Assembly (NCBI GenBank): GCA_035531535.1
Contig: DATKSV010000008.1
Coordinates: forward strand, 7,577-71,576
Reading direction: 5' to 3'
DNA: 64,000 nt
DNA from: AG-12 sp035531535
GTDB lineage: Bacteria > Chloroflexota > Dormibacteria > Aeolococcales > Bog-877
Part shown: in pieces, positions 43,196 to 51,720 of the stretch
How the letters are laid out: each line of letters starts with the position of its first letter
Numbering within the stretch: the stretch's first letter is position 1
Position numbers and translations under genes: made by a program
The notes under the pieces: model-generated
Seen by the model: the letters and a program-made list of their open reading frames with translations, nothing else
Told to the model about the DNA's origin: nothing
Databases searched by the model: none

Positions 43196-44554
43196 ATGAG
43201 AGCAACCGCCATCCCCCAGATCGACGTCTACCAACTGCTCGGAGCAGAGCGCACCGACAGCTGGCAGGAGCTCCGGCGCCGCTACCGGGCGCGGGCTCGA
43301 GAGCTCCATCCCGACGTCCAGGTGCACCGGCAGGGATCTCAGCGACTCGATCAGAAGCGAGCCAACGCCCTCTTCAGCCAACTGCAGGCGGCCTGGTCCC
43401 TGGTCGCCACCCCGGAGCGAAGGGCCGCCTACGACCTGGCCGCCCGGGGCCGCCCGGCCGCCGAGCCGGTCGAGGCACGGCAGCCGGCCCGGGCGCCGCG
43501 CTGGGTGGCGGGACCGGCCGCCGCAGTGCTGCTCAGATCGGGGCCGGGCAGCCTCCACATCGCCGTGCCCGGCGGGAGGTGGGATCTCTCGCTGGCAGAA
43601 TTCGCCAGCGGGGTTGCCTCGGGAGCCCTCCCGGGGCTGCTGATAGGCGACGTTCCTCCTCGCCCAGAACTCCGGGAGGCGCTGGGCGGACTCCAGTTCG
43701 TCGAACGGCACCGACTGACCACGATGGTGGGGATCCTGGAACCGGCCGAGGAGCGCGACCCGGAGCCGGCGCGAGGCGAGGACGACGGGGCCTGGAAACT
43801 GGCCCAGCTGGGCCGCGCCATGGCCGCTTGGGGCCGGGCCATGCCGGCGCGGCGCAAGCAGCTTCCCTATGCCGAGGACCTCCTTCTGATGGGGAAGCTG
43901 TCGCTGGCAGGCTACGAGCTCAACCTGCCCCACCCGGCCGGCCTCTTCGCCGCCGTGGAGTCCAGGCCCCGCAGCCGCTGGCATGCCCTGGAGCGCAAGG
44001 CGCAGGCTCAGTTGGAACTCAGGATCCCCGCCCCCACCCTGCTCCTGACCGCCTTTTGGAGTCAGGACTCAGAGCTCATCGCGGCCCTGGGGCAGGGCCT
44101 GGGAGGCGGAGCTGGAGAGGCCCCGTCGTGGCAGCGGGCGCTGGCGGCGCGCCGGCCTCGCACCGACTTCCACGAGCCTTTGTGGGGATCCGCACTGGAC
44201 CGGCCAGAGCAGATCCCAGAGGGGTTTGCCGAGCTCTCTCGCTTCCCCACCGCCTGGGAGTGGCTGCACAGCCCCGGTCGGGTGCCCCCCACCCTCCCCT
44301 GGGGCGAGCCGACCTCCGATCGGGGCCGCGACCGGCGCCTCAGCGACGCCGCCGCTCGGCTGGTGACCCGCCTGCTGGCGACCCTCCTGGTGGAGCTCCC
44401 CGCCCACGCCGAATTGACCGCTCTGCGGGGGCCGCACCTGCGCCTGCGCGGCGACCAGGGGCGCCGCGCCGAGCTCGCCGATGGGCTCCGGGAGCTGGTG
44501 CCCCACCTGCTCCTGCGGAACCTCGGATTTCCGGCGCCCGTCACGGTGGCCTGA
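43196..44554 (+). CDS. J-domain protein with large unknown C-terminal region
   Basis: A 452-residue protein. Residues 8-85 form a J domain: DVYQLLGAERTDSWQELRRRYRARARELHPD with the HPD tripeptide at about 38-40, then helix III. It should stimulate an Hsp70 ATPase. The other 360 residues are Arg/Ala/Leu/Trp-rich without zinc-finger or DnaJ C-terminal domains; I recognise no family. It is therefore not DnaJ itself but a specialised J protein with a probable client-binding region. It follows ccdA by 60 bases on the same strand. Confidence 0.7.
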   Translation: MRATAIPQIDVYQLLGAERTDSWQELRRRYRARARELHPDVQVHRQGSQRLDQKRANALFSQLQAAWSLVATPERRAAYDLAARGRPAAEPVEARQPARAPRWVAGPAAAVLLRSGPGSLHIAVPGGRWDLSLAEFASGVASGALPGLLIGDVPPRPELREALGGLQFVERHRLTTMVGILEPAEERDPEPARGEDDGAWKLAQLGRAMAAWGRAMPARRKQLPYAEDLLLMGKLSLAGYELNLPHPAGLFAAVESRPRSRWHALERKAQAQLELRIPAPTLLLTAFWSQDSELIAALGQGLGGGAGEAPSWQRALAARRPRTDFHEPLWGSALDRPEQIPEGFAELSRFPTAWEWLHSPGRVPPTLPWGEPTSDRGRDRRLSDAAARLVTRLLATLLVELPAHAELTALRGPHLRLRGDQGRRAELADGLRELVPHLLLRNLGFPAPVTVA

Positions 44555-44671
44555 GGGAACTGCCGGCGGCGGCCGGCGGCGATGCCGGGCTCCAGGATGA
44601 GCGGCACGGGTGACCCCGGCGCGGGACGACCCCAGCGGGTCCGGATCGGGGGCCGGCTGGCCTGTTCTGTA

Positions 44672-44708
44672 TTTAGCTTTGACATAAATATTATCTTTTA
44701 GCTAATCT
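44672..44708 (+). promoter_or_regulatory. AT-rich promoter/operator of exporter-MarR operon
   Basis: In a GC-rich genome, 44671-44710 is almost free of G/C. It has a perfect -35 TTGACA (44679-44684) and a candidate -10 TAATCT (44703-44708, 18-base spacer). TTTAGCT occurs at 44672-44678 and again at 44698-44703 with AGCTAA completing an inverted repeat (TTAGCT 44673-44678 / AGCTAA 44700-44705) that brackets the -35. This is the expected shape of a MarR operator, and a MarR gene is the last gene of the operon. Confidence 0.6.
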
Positions 44709-44758
44709 TTTGGTGACGCCAACAGGCCAGAGCCATCCCCAGGAGGAAGACAGCACCA

Positions 44759-46432
44759 GTGGACGCAGGGCACCCATCGATCGAGCTCTCCCAGCGGGCC
44801 AAGCTGGCCATCGTCGGCGCGGTGATGCTGGGACTTTTCCTGAGCGCCCTGGACCAGACCGTGGTGGGGACAGCGCTGCCCACCATCGTCACCGACTTGG
44901 GAGGCAACAGCCTGTACGTCTGGGTGGTGACCGCCTATTTGCTCACCAGCACGGTGACCATCCCGATGTACGGAAAGCTCTCCGACATCTTCGGGCGCAA
45001 GCTGCTGCTGATCGTCGGAATCTCCGTCTTCCTGGTCGGCTCGGCGCTCTCCGGGCTGTCCCAGAACATGGCCGAGTTGATCTTCTTCCGGGGCCTCCAG
45101 GGGATCGGCGCCGGGGCCCTGTTCCCGATCTCACTGGCGATCATCGGCGACCTCTTCACCCCCCGCGAGCGGGGCAAGTACCAGGGCTTCTTCGGGGCGG
45201 TCTTCGGGCTGGCCTTCCTGGTGGGCCCCTTCCTGGGCGGCTTCATCACCGACAACATCAGCTGGCACTGGGTCTTCTACGTCAACCTCCCGATCGGGCT
45301 GGTAGCCCTGGCCGTGATCGCCACCATCCTGCCCAACCACCGCCAGCTGGGCGCGCGGCCCTCGATCGACTACCTGGGCACCCTGGTCTTCACCGCCGCC
45401 GTCATCCCGCTTTTGATCGGGCTGACCGAGAAGGGCCTCGACAGCAGCTCCGGCCAGGCGATCGGATGGTTGGACTGGCGCGTGGGCGGCCTGATCGCGC
45501 TCTCCGCGGTGCTGGGGATGCTCTTCATCTACGTCGAGCACCGGGCCAAGGAGCCCATCGTGCCGCTGCATCTCTTCAAGGTGCGCACCTATGCGGCCTC
45601 CCAGGTGGCCATGTTCCTGCTCTCCTTCGCCTTCTTCATCGGGGTCATCTTCCTGCCCCGCTACTACCAGGCGGTGCGCGACATCAGCGCCACCGCGTCC
45701 GGCTACATGGTGTGGCCGCTCCTGGTGGGACTGATGGGCACCAGCGTGCTGGCCGGGCTCCTGATCAGCCGCACCGGCAAGTACAAGGTCCTGTTGGTGG
45801 GCTCCATGATCATGGCCACCATCGGCCTGCTGCTGATGACCCAGCTCACCGCCACGGTGGGCAACTGGACGCTCTGGGCCTGGATGCTCGTCATGGGCAT
45901 CGGCGTCGGGCCCTCCATGTCCGCCTACACGGTGGTGGTACAGAACGCGGTGCCCCAGAAGGACATCGGAGTCGCCACCAGCAACCTCACATTCTTCCGC
46001 CAGATGGGCGGTTCGATCGGGCTGGCGATAGCGGGGACGTACCTCGCCTCCACCTTCACCAGCCGACTGCCCAAGAACCTGGCCGCCGCCGGGGTGCCGC
46101 GGCAGCTAACCAGCAGCTTCAAGGGAGCTGGAAGCGATAGCAGCCTGACCGGGGTCGGGAATCTGGCCGGGCAGCTCCAGCACACCCTGCCGGCCGCGGC
46201 CCGACCATTCATCTCCGACATCGTGACTGCCATCCACCAGAGCTTGGCTCAGGCGATCGGCGGCAGCTTCTGGCTGGGCGCGGTGGCGGCGGGGGCGGCG
46301 GTGCTGGCCACCCTGTACATGAAGGAGGTGCCGCTGCGGACCTCCATGGGCAGCCACTCCGCGCCCGCGCCGGAGCCGGAGACCACGACCGCGACCCCGA
46401 CCGACGAGGCGGAGCTGGTGGCCGCCCAGTGA
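44759..46432 (+). CDS. DHA2-family (EmrB/QacA-type) MFS exporter
   Basis: A 557-residue protein with about 14 helices, starting at a GTG. Typical features are LFLSALDQTVVGTALPTIVTDL in helix 1 (the DQT motif), GKLSDIFGRKLLL in loop 2-3, RGLQGIGAGALFPISLAII and GPFLGGFITD (motif C). Such proton-driven exporters remove drugs and other hydrophobic compounds. The gene is preceded by an AT-rich promoter/operator and overlaps the following marR start by four bases (GTGA, 46429-46432), the classic arrangement for ligand-induced efflux. Confidence 0.92.
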   Translation: MDAGHPSIELSQRAKLAIVGAVMLGLFLSALDQTVVGTALPTIVTDLGGNSLYVWVVTAYLLTSTVTIPMYGKLSDIFGRKLLLIVGISVFLVGSALSGLSQNMAELIFFRGLQGIGAGALFPISLAIIGDLFTPRERGKYQGFFGAVFGLAFLVGPFLGGFITDNISWHWVFYVNLPIGLVALAVIATILPNHRQLGARPSIDYLGTLVFTAAVIPLLIGLTEKGLDSSSGQAIGWLDWRVGGLIALSAVLGMLFIYVEHRAKEPIVPLHLFKVRTYAASQVAMFLLSFAFFIGVIFLPRYYQAVRDISATASGYMVWPLLVGLMGTSVLAGLLISRTGKYKVLLVGSMIMATIGLLLMTQLTATVGNWTLWAWMLVMGIGVGPSMSAYTVVVQNAVPQKDIGVATSNLTFFRQMGGSIGLAIAGTYLASTFTSRLPKNLAAAGVPRQLTSSFKGAGSDSSLTGVGNLAGQLQHTLPAAARPFISDIVTAIHQSLAQAIGGSFWLGAVAAGAAVLATLYMKEVPLRTSMGSHSAPAPEPETTTATPTDEAELVAAQ

Positions 46433-46923
46433 GCGTCGAGGCACCAGCCCCGCCGTCTTCGCCAAACCCACTCCCAGTGCGTGAGCACCTGATCGCGGAA
46501 GCACTGGCCACCCTCGACCGGCTGTCGGCGCAGCACTGGCGCCAGGGTCCAGGGGCGAGGTTCTCCAAGAAGGACCTTTCGCCCGGACAGATGCATGTAC
46601 TCATGCTGCTGCATGAGGTCGGCCCCCTGACGGTCGGTCAGCTGGCGGAGATGCTGCGGGTCAGCATGCCCTCGGTGAGTTCGGTGCTCGACCGGCTCGA
46701 GGAGCACGGCTTGGTGGCCCGGCAAAGGGACGATGGGGACCGCCGCATGGTCCACATCATGCTCACTGACCGAGGAGCCGAGGACGCCGCCGAGGCAGCC
46801 GGTTTCCGGCGAGCGGCCGCCCAGCAGGTTCTGGCCCGCTTTCAGGAGGATGAGTTGGAGGCGCTGCTCAAGGTGCTGGCGGCGACCGAGCGCACCATCT
46901 GCTGCCTCAAGGACCCGGCCTGA
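46429..46923 (+). CDS. MarR-family regulator of the exporter operon
   Basis: This 164-residue protein has a winged helix-turn-helix: LSPGQMHVLMLLHEVGPLTVGQLAEMLRVSMPSVSSVLDRLEEHGLVARQRDDGDRRM, with the DxR of the wing, flanked by dimerisation helices. It is coupled to the exporter gene by a GTGA overlap and most likely represses its own operon through the repeats at 44672-44705, released by an exporter substrate. The C-terminal Cys-Cys (TICCLKDP) could respond to oxidation or metals, but that is speculative. Confidence 0.9.
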   Translation: MSVEAPAPPSSPNPLPVREHLIAEALATLDRLSAQHWRQGPGARFSKKDLSPGQMHVLMLLHEVGPLTVGQLAEMLRVSMPSVSSVLDRLEEHGLVARQRDDGDRRMVHIMLTDRGAEDAAEAAGFRRAAAQQVLARFQEDELEALLKVLAATERTICCLKDPA

Positions 46924-46941
46924 GCCGAGCCCAAGCTCAGG
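46919..46941. terminator. Hairpin between convergent marR and GGDEF genes
   Basis: CCTGAGC (46919-46925) pairs with GCTCAGG (46935-46941) over a nine-base loop. The hairpin includes the stop codons of both converging genes (46923 and 46937), so it may serve as a compact two-way terminator. No T-run is present. Confidence 0.35.
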
Positions 46942-48877
46942 CGGACACGGCCCGGTTCCCGCCTCTGCGCTTGGCCTTGTACATGGCGCCGTCAGCCGCT
47001 CCCAGCAGCTGACCGACGGTCCGGCCGTGGGTCGGGAACGTAGCCATCCCGATCGAGGCTGTGACCCGGGTCACAGCGCAGGCCGGCGGTAGGGGGATCA
47101 GGGCCAGCCGGCGGCGGACCTCCTTGGCCACCCGGCGAGCGCCATCCAGCCTAGAGTCCGGCAGCAGCAGCACGAACTCCTCGCCACCGTACCGGACCGC
47201 GGCGTCCTCGGCTCGGACCGCGTCCTGGAGAGCCTGCCCAACCGCCCGCAGAATGTTGTCGCCAGCGCCGTGGCCGCAGCTGTCGTTGATCGCCTTGAAC
47301 CGGTCCAGGTCGATCATCATCAGGATCAGGGGGCTGCTGGATCGCTCGGCGGCGGCCAGCTCGCGCCGGCCGGCGTCGCGCAGCCAACGGGTGTTGAGAA
47401 GCCCGGTCAAAGGATCGGTGATGGCGTTCTCGAGCTGCTCCGAATAGAGCTGGGCGTTGCGCCAGGCGGCGGCCGCCATGTGGCCCACCAGGCTCGCCAT
47501 GTTGAGATCGTCCGAGGTGAAGGCGTCACGCCGGAAGCGGACCAGGCTGAGGATCCCGAGCCGGTGGTCGCCGGCCACCAGCGGCACCAGCAGCATCGAT
47601 TCATCGTCGTTCCGGGTCCCGGGCACGTGCCCGGCCGCGGGGTGGCAGTCGGCGTCGTTGACCAGTTGGGGGGTGCCCAGGTCGAATGCCCACCCCGTGA
47701 GCCCCGAGCCGATCGGGAAAGTGTGGCCCATGACACCGGTCTCGTAGGACGGCTCACCCGGGGAACGGGCCAGGATCGGGCGGAAGCGCAGCGATTCCCA
47801 GTCGGCCTCGTAGACCGCCAGGCCGTCGGCCGGCACCAGGCGGCCCAGGTGGTGGGCCGCCGCCTCCAGCACCACCATCGGGTCGTGCTCGGTCTGAAAC
47901 GACCGGGCCGCCAGCACTAGGGCGTCGGTGACCGTGATCCCGGCGCGCACCGGAGCTACTGAGGGGCTGACCAGGGTCAGGGCTCGCTCCTCCTCATCCA
48001 TCTGGGCCGGCGGTTGCTCGAGATGGAGGATGAGCTGAGGCCGGACCAGCTCCACCGCCCCCGGCCCCTCGGCGGACTGGGGGGCGCCGAAGAGCGGGCC
48101 CATGCCGTAGCGAACTCCGATCGCGGCCAGGCTGTCGAGCTCGGTCCCAGTGGCGATCCCCGACGCCACCAGTCGGGTGCCCACGCGCCGGCTCAGCTCC
48201 AGCAGCCCGTACACCACCGCCCGGGTGCCGAAGTCGGTGTCGACCCCCGCCACCAGGCTGCGATCCAGCTGAGTGATGTCGGGGACGGCGCGTGCCAGCA
48301 CCGAGAGGCGGTTGCGGCCGTCGCCCAGGTGCTGCATGGCCACCTTGAACCCGCGCATTCTGAGATCGGCCGTGATGTCGACCAAGGGGGCGGCCTCCGA
48401 GAACGGGTCGTCGTCGCTAAGCTGCCAGACCACCCGGGAGGCGGGAATGTCGGCCTGGCGCACCGCCTGCGCCAGCAGGGTGGACAGCCCGGGGCGAGTC
48501 CGGCGCCACCCGTTCAGGCTGATCAGCACCGCGGCTGGCCTCACCTTTTGCGCCACCGCCAACTGCGCCCTCAAGAGGGCGTCGTCCAAAGTCTCCATGA
48601 GGCCGGCTGCGGACGCCGCCTCCCAGAGGTCCTCCCGAGATGGCAGAGCATCGATGCGGGGTAGGCGCCAGGCCAATTCGTAGGCGAGCACGGCCCGGTC
48701 CGACAGCCGCCGGAGCGGCTCGACCGTGATCCGCAGGGCATGCGGGCTGAGCAGATCCCGGACCGCGAGTTCAGCGGCATCGGCCACGTTCACCGACGGT
48801 CGGCGACGAGACTTGGCACCCTCCGACCAAGCGGCCTCGGCGAGCGCCCCTGAGTTGTTGAAGACGACCGCAGCCAC
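46937..48877 (-). CDS. Degenerate EAL - GAF - GGDEF protein (diguanylate cyclase)
   Basis: This is a 646-residue protein in an unusual order. Residues about 40-290 have the EAL fold, but the catalytic residues are gone: YELAWR replaces E-A-L, ISLNGW the INLS, WQLSDDD the E-x-TE, AMQHLGDG the DDFG, and DITQLDRSL lacks the KxD lysine. A GAF domain spans about 320-470. The GGDEF domain follows (ITDPLTGLLNTRWL, MMIDLDRFKAINDSCGHGAGD, RYGGEEF), with RAED five residues before GGEEF matching the RxxD product-inhibition site. It probably makes c-di-GMP under GAF control, with the EAL remnant as a binding or sensing module. Confidence 0.88.
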   Translation of the reverse strand: MAAVVFNNSGALAEAAWSEGAKSRRRPSVNVADAAELAVRDLLSPHALRITVEPLRRLSDRAVLAYELAWRLPRIDALPSREDLWEAASAAGLMETLDDALLRAQLAVAQKVRPAAVLISLNGWRRTRPGLSTLLAQAVRQADIPASRVVWQLSDDDPFSEAAPLVDITADLRMRGFKVAMQHLGDGRNRLSVLARAVPDITQLDRSLVAGVDTDFGTRAVVYGLLELSRRVGTRLVASGIATGTELDSLAAIGVRYGMGPLFGAPQSAEGPGAVELVRPQLILHLEQPPAQMDEEERALTLVSPSVAPVRAGITVTDALVLAARSFQTEHDPMVVLEAAAHHLGRLVPADGLAVYEADWESLRFRPILARSPGEPSYETGVMGHTFPIGSGLTGWAFDLGTPQLVNDADCHPAAGHVPGTRNDDESMLLVPLVAGDHRLGILSLVRFRRDAFTSDDLNMASLVGHMAAAAWRNAQLYSEQLENAITDPLTGLLNTRWLRDAGRRELAAAERSSSPLILMMIDLDRFKAINDSCGHGAGDNILRAVGQALQDAVRAEDAAVRYGGEEFVLLLPDSRLDGARRVAKEVRRRLALIPLPPACAVTRVTASIGMATFPTHGRTVGQLLGAADGAMYKAKRRGGNRAVSA

Positions 48878-48923
48878 GCAGGAGATCTTGGCACCCGGAT
48901 GGCAGATCGCGGCGACGATTGAG

Positions 48924-49580
48924 TTACAGCTCTGTGCTCGTGTTTGTACTGGCGGGCAGGTTGGTCGAGATCAGGCCCGGGGCCACCAGGGTGAGCTCGG
49001 AGAAGACCACGTGGGCCGCCAGGGCGGGCCAGACCGAGCCCGAGGTCATCCTGAGCGCGCCCGTGACCAGGCCCAGGAGCAAAGCGCCGGCGGGCGGCAG
49101 CGGGTCCAGCGAAGCGGCCTGGACCAGCGCGTAGCAAGCCGTGGCCTGCCCCAGGACGCGACCCGGGTTGTGCCCGCGCGCGATCAGCTCGGAGATGACG
49201 CCCTCCCGCCAGAACCACTCCTCGCCCAGTGCCGCCGGCAGGATCAGCGCCGCCGCCACCATCTTGGGGGTGGACCCTGTGCACTGCTGGAAGCGAGTCA
49301 GGCTGCGCCGCCCTCGGCCCGATCTGGAGATCAGAATCGAAGCCGCCAGGGTGGCTGAGTAGGCGGCGGCACCGAGCCCGGCCCCAACTCCCACCCAGCG
49401 CGCGGAGGAGATGCGACCGGACCTGGCCGACGGCACCAGCAGCCCCGAGCCGGCCAGTCCGGCGGTCATCAGAGGCCAGAATCGCTGCGGGCGATGATAG
49501 CTGCCCCGGACCGCGGCGGCCTGCCCCAGAGCTCCCAGGCCGAGCCTCCACGGCGTCGCCCGTAAAGACGGCTGGACCAC
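48924..49580 (-). CDS. CPBP-family intramembrane metalloprotease
   Basis: A 218-residue membrane protein with several hydrophobic stretches. The CPBP (Abi) motifs are ALGEEWFWREGVISELIARG (EExxxR, about 118-123) and a histidine motif in AAHVVFSELTLV near the C terminus. Members act as type II CAAX-prenyl-protease-like enzymes or in bacteriocin self-immunity. It begins at a GTG directly beside the end of the PPOX-like gene, with only a base between them, so co-transcription from upstream is likely. Confidence 0.82.
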   Translation of the reverse strand: MVQPSLRATPWRLGLGALGQAAAVRGSYHRPQRFWPLMTAGLAGSGLLVPSARSGRISSARWVGVGAGLGAAAYSATLAASILISRSGRGRRSLTRFQQCTGSTPKMVAAALILPAALGEEWFWREGVISELIARGHNPGRVLGQATACYALVQAASLDPLPPAGALLLGLVTGALRMTSGSVWPALAAHVVFSELTLVAPGLISTNLPASTNTSTEL

Positions 49581-49581
49581 C

Positions 49582-51045
49582 TCAGGTGCGATGGGTTGGC
49601 AGGATGCGGTCCAAGGCGGCCGCCGCGGAGCCGGCGGCCGTGAACGCCGCCCCCAGCCACGGCGCCTGCCCCGGGAGGGGCGCAGGCGCGCGGCGTCCGT
49701 GGGCCAGGGGAGGGGCCAAACCGGAGCTCAGGCTGGCCGGCAACGCGGAGCGCAGGAGCGTTCTGGCGCGTTCCAGCGCCAGATCCCGGCGGGCAGCTTC
49801 GACGCGGACCCGCCCGGTGCGGGGCCTGGCCGCCAGGATGCCCCGGCCCAGGCTCATAGCCCCCACCCGGTGACTGCCTCGCACCAGCAGCGACTGGGCC
49901 CAGTCCCGCTCCAGCTCAGCCCTCTGAGCCAGGTAGCCGAACCAGCCGCCATCCTCTGGGGAGCGGGCCAGGGAGGCCAGCCCGGCATACCAGGGCGCCA
50001 GGGCGGCGTCCTGCACGAACAGCTGCTGCAGCGCCGCCCACACCGCTGCCGGCAGGGCCAGGGCCGGCGCCCTGGTACCGGGCGCTCCGGCAGCGGCCAG
50101 ATCGACCGCCGGGGGACTCACCCCCTCCGAGCCCGCGGAGCGCGCGCTCATCAGCCCGGCCGCCAGGCCCGCCGCCAGATCGGGGAGGAAACCGGGGGGT
50201 TTGGCCAGTCCGTAGATGGAGCGGGGCTGAAAGTCGCGCCAGCCCGCTCCCTCCCCCAGAGTGCCGATCCAGCCCACCATGCGAGCGAACTCGAAGGAAT
50301 CGTCAAACACCCGCACCGCCAGCGAAGCCTTCGGGACTCGCCGGGAAGGCAGGCCAGCAGCCCGCACCTGGAGGCCGCCCTGGGCCGCGTTTCGTGCCTG
50401 CACCGGCAGGGCGAGGGGAGCGCCGCCATCTTCGGCGGCCAGCGCCAGCACGACGGGAAGGCCGTCGGCGAGCATCTGCCGCCCCTTGAGCTCCAGGCCG
50501 CCGACCGAGGTGGGCGAACGGGAAACTGAGACAGCCGCCGCGACGCGGCGCTCCCGGGGCTGGCGCCAGGGCCGTAGCCGGCGCAGCTCCCACCCGTTGG
50601 CTCCCAGGCTGCCGACCTCGACGATCCGGATCCGGATCAGGACCCGCCGCCAGTACTCGCGGTACACGCGTCGCCAGAAGGGGCTTTCGGCGGTGACGCC
50701 GAAGAAGTCCCGGGGACCCCCGGGACCACCCATCAATCGGAAGAGCTGGGTCAGATTGGCGGTCCCATCGCCGGGGACCACAACCGCCTCCCCCCGCAGC
50801 AGGCGGGCCGGCTCCCCCACAGGAGCCCGTAACAGGGTGACCCGGGGGTGCAGCCGCAGGTTGCGCAGCTTGGCGGCGTAGCCGACCGTGGTCGAGGTCC
50901 AGATGGTGCCTTCGGCGGGCAGCAGCCGTGCCCCCACCGGCGCCACCGAGGGGGTGCCCCAGGGGTTGATGGTGATCAGGTCCCACTGCACAAACCGGTC
51001 CAGATAGGCGAAATCCATCAGGGCCGAGAGATCAGGCTCGGGCAT
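49582..51045 (-). CDS. PPOX-like split-barrel protein with long C-terminal extension
   Basis: From the ATG at 51043-51045 the product is 487 residues. Residues 1-150 resemble the FMN-binding split barrel of pyridoxamine-phosphate-oxidase-like proteins (DLITINPWGTPSVAPVGARLL, GYAAKLRNLRLHPRVTLL). The middle (about 180-270) has another beta-rich stretch, and the last 200 residues are Ala/Leu/Pro-rich and helical, with no family I recognise. F420- or flavin-dependent reductases occur in this superfamily. The gene is divergent from an SRPBCC gene (33 bases between starts) and precedes the CPBP protease. Confidence 0.65.
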   Translation of the reverse strand: MPEPDLSALMDFAYLDRFVQWDLITINPWGTPSVAPVGARLLPAEGTIWTSTTVGYAAKLRNLRLHPRVTLLRAPVGEPARLLRGEAVVVPGDGTANLTQLFRLMGGPGGPRDFFGVTAESPFWRRVYREYWRRVLIRIRIVEVGSLGANGWELRRLRPWRQPRERRVAAAVSVSRSPTSVGGLELKGRQMLADGLPVVLALAAEDGGAPLALPVQARNAAQGGLQVRAAGLPSRRVPKASLAVRVFDDSFEFARMVGWIGTLGEGAGWRDFQPRSIYGLAKPPGFLPDLAAGLAAGLMSARSAGSEGVSPPAVDLAAAGAPGTRAPALALPAAVWAALQQLFVQDAALAPWYAGLASLARSPEDGGWFGYLAQRAELERDWAQSLLVRGSHRVGAMSLGRGILAARPRTGRVRVEAARRDLALERARTLLRSALPASLSSGLAPPLAHGRRAPAPLPGQAPWLGAAFTAAGSAAAALDRILPTHRT

Positions 51046-51078
51046 CGTGACAACCGTACGGGATATCCTCGAGGGGGT

Positions 51079-51585
51079 ATGAAAGTGATCGGGGCCGCCG
51101 ATGCCGAGGTACACGACCGGATCGTTCTGCCCTTCCCTCAGGAGCAGGTGTGGGACTTCATCGCCGATATCCGCAACTCCAACCGCTGGATGTTCGGCGT
51201 CCGCGAGGTGGTGGGTTCCTTCCGGCACCCGCTGCAGGAGGGCGACCACCTGCGCATCCGACTGGTCGCGGGCGGCAAGCTGGCTGACAGTGAGTGGGTC
51301 ATCGGCGCCTGCGAGCGCCCCCATCTGGTCACCAGCCGGGGCCATGCTATGGGCGCCAGCGCCGAGCTCAGGATCGAGTGCACCGCGCTGGGACCGGAGT
51401 CGACCGAGGTGGTGCAGTCGTTGCGCTACCAGTTGCCCGGTGGGTTCCTGGGGGTGATCGCGGCGCGCTTCGGGGTCCGGACCATCCTTGAGACCCAGGC
51501 CAGGCGCTCACTGCAGGCTCTGTCCGCCCAGCTCCGGGCCAGGGCTGGAAGGGGTGGCCTGACCCCGCAGGCGGCGCCCGATTGA
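51079..51585 (+). CDS. SRPBCC-family protein
   Basis: A 168-residue protein starting at an ATG with GAGGGGG just upstream. The sequence fits the START/Bet v1-like (polyketide-cyclase 2) fold: VHDRIVLPFPQEQVWDFIADIRNSNRWMFGVREV at the start, the beta strands of the cavity, and a long C-terminal helix (ILETQARRSLQALSAQLRARA). These proteins bind hydrophobic ligands or catalyse simple cyclisations. Its divergent partner is the PPOX-like gene. Ligand unknown. Confidence 0.8.
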   Translation: MKVIGAADAEVHDRIVLPFPQEQVWDFIADIRNSNRWMFGVREVVGSFRHPLQEGDHLRIRLVAGGKLADSEWVIGACERPHLVTSRGHAMGASAELRIECTALGPESTEVVQSLRYQLPGGFLGVIAARFGVRTILETQARRSLQALSAQLRARAGRGGLTPQAAPD

Positions 51586-51720
51586 ACGCCCTGGGCCGGG
51601 TGGCAGGCGCGAGCCGGTTCAAGTCGGGTGAGCTCGCCGCGGATACCCGCCTGGACCCCGCGGTCGCCCGCCGCCAGCCAGCGTGGCACTGACCGCAGCG
51701 GCTGCCGGGCACGCTCGGGG

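Noticed and set aside
44710..46140. Alternative plus-strand frame inside the exporter gene
   Set aside because: The other frame encodes a textbook 14-helix DHA2 exporter; this frame is His/Arg/Gly-rich without membrane helices.
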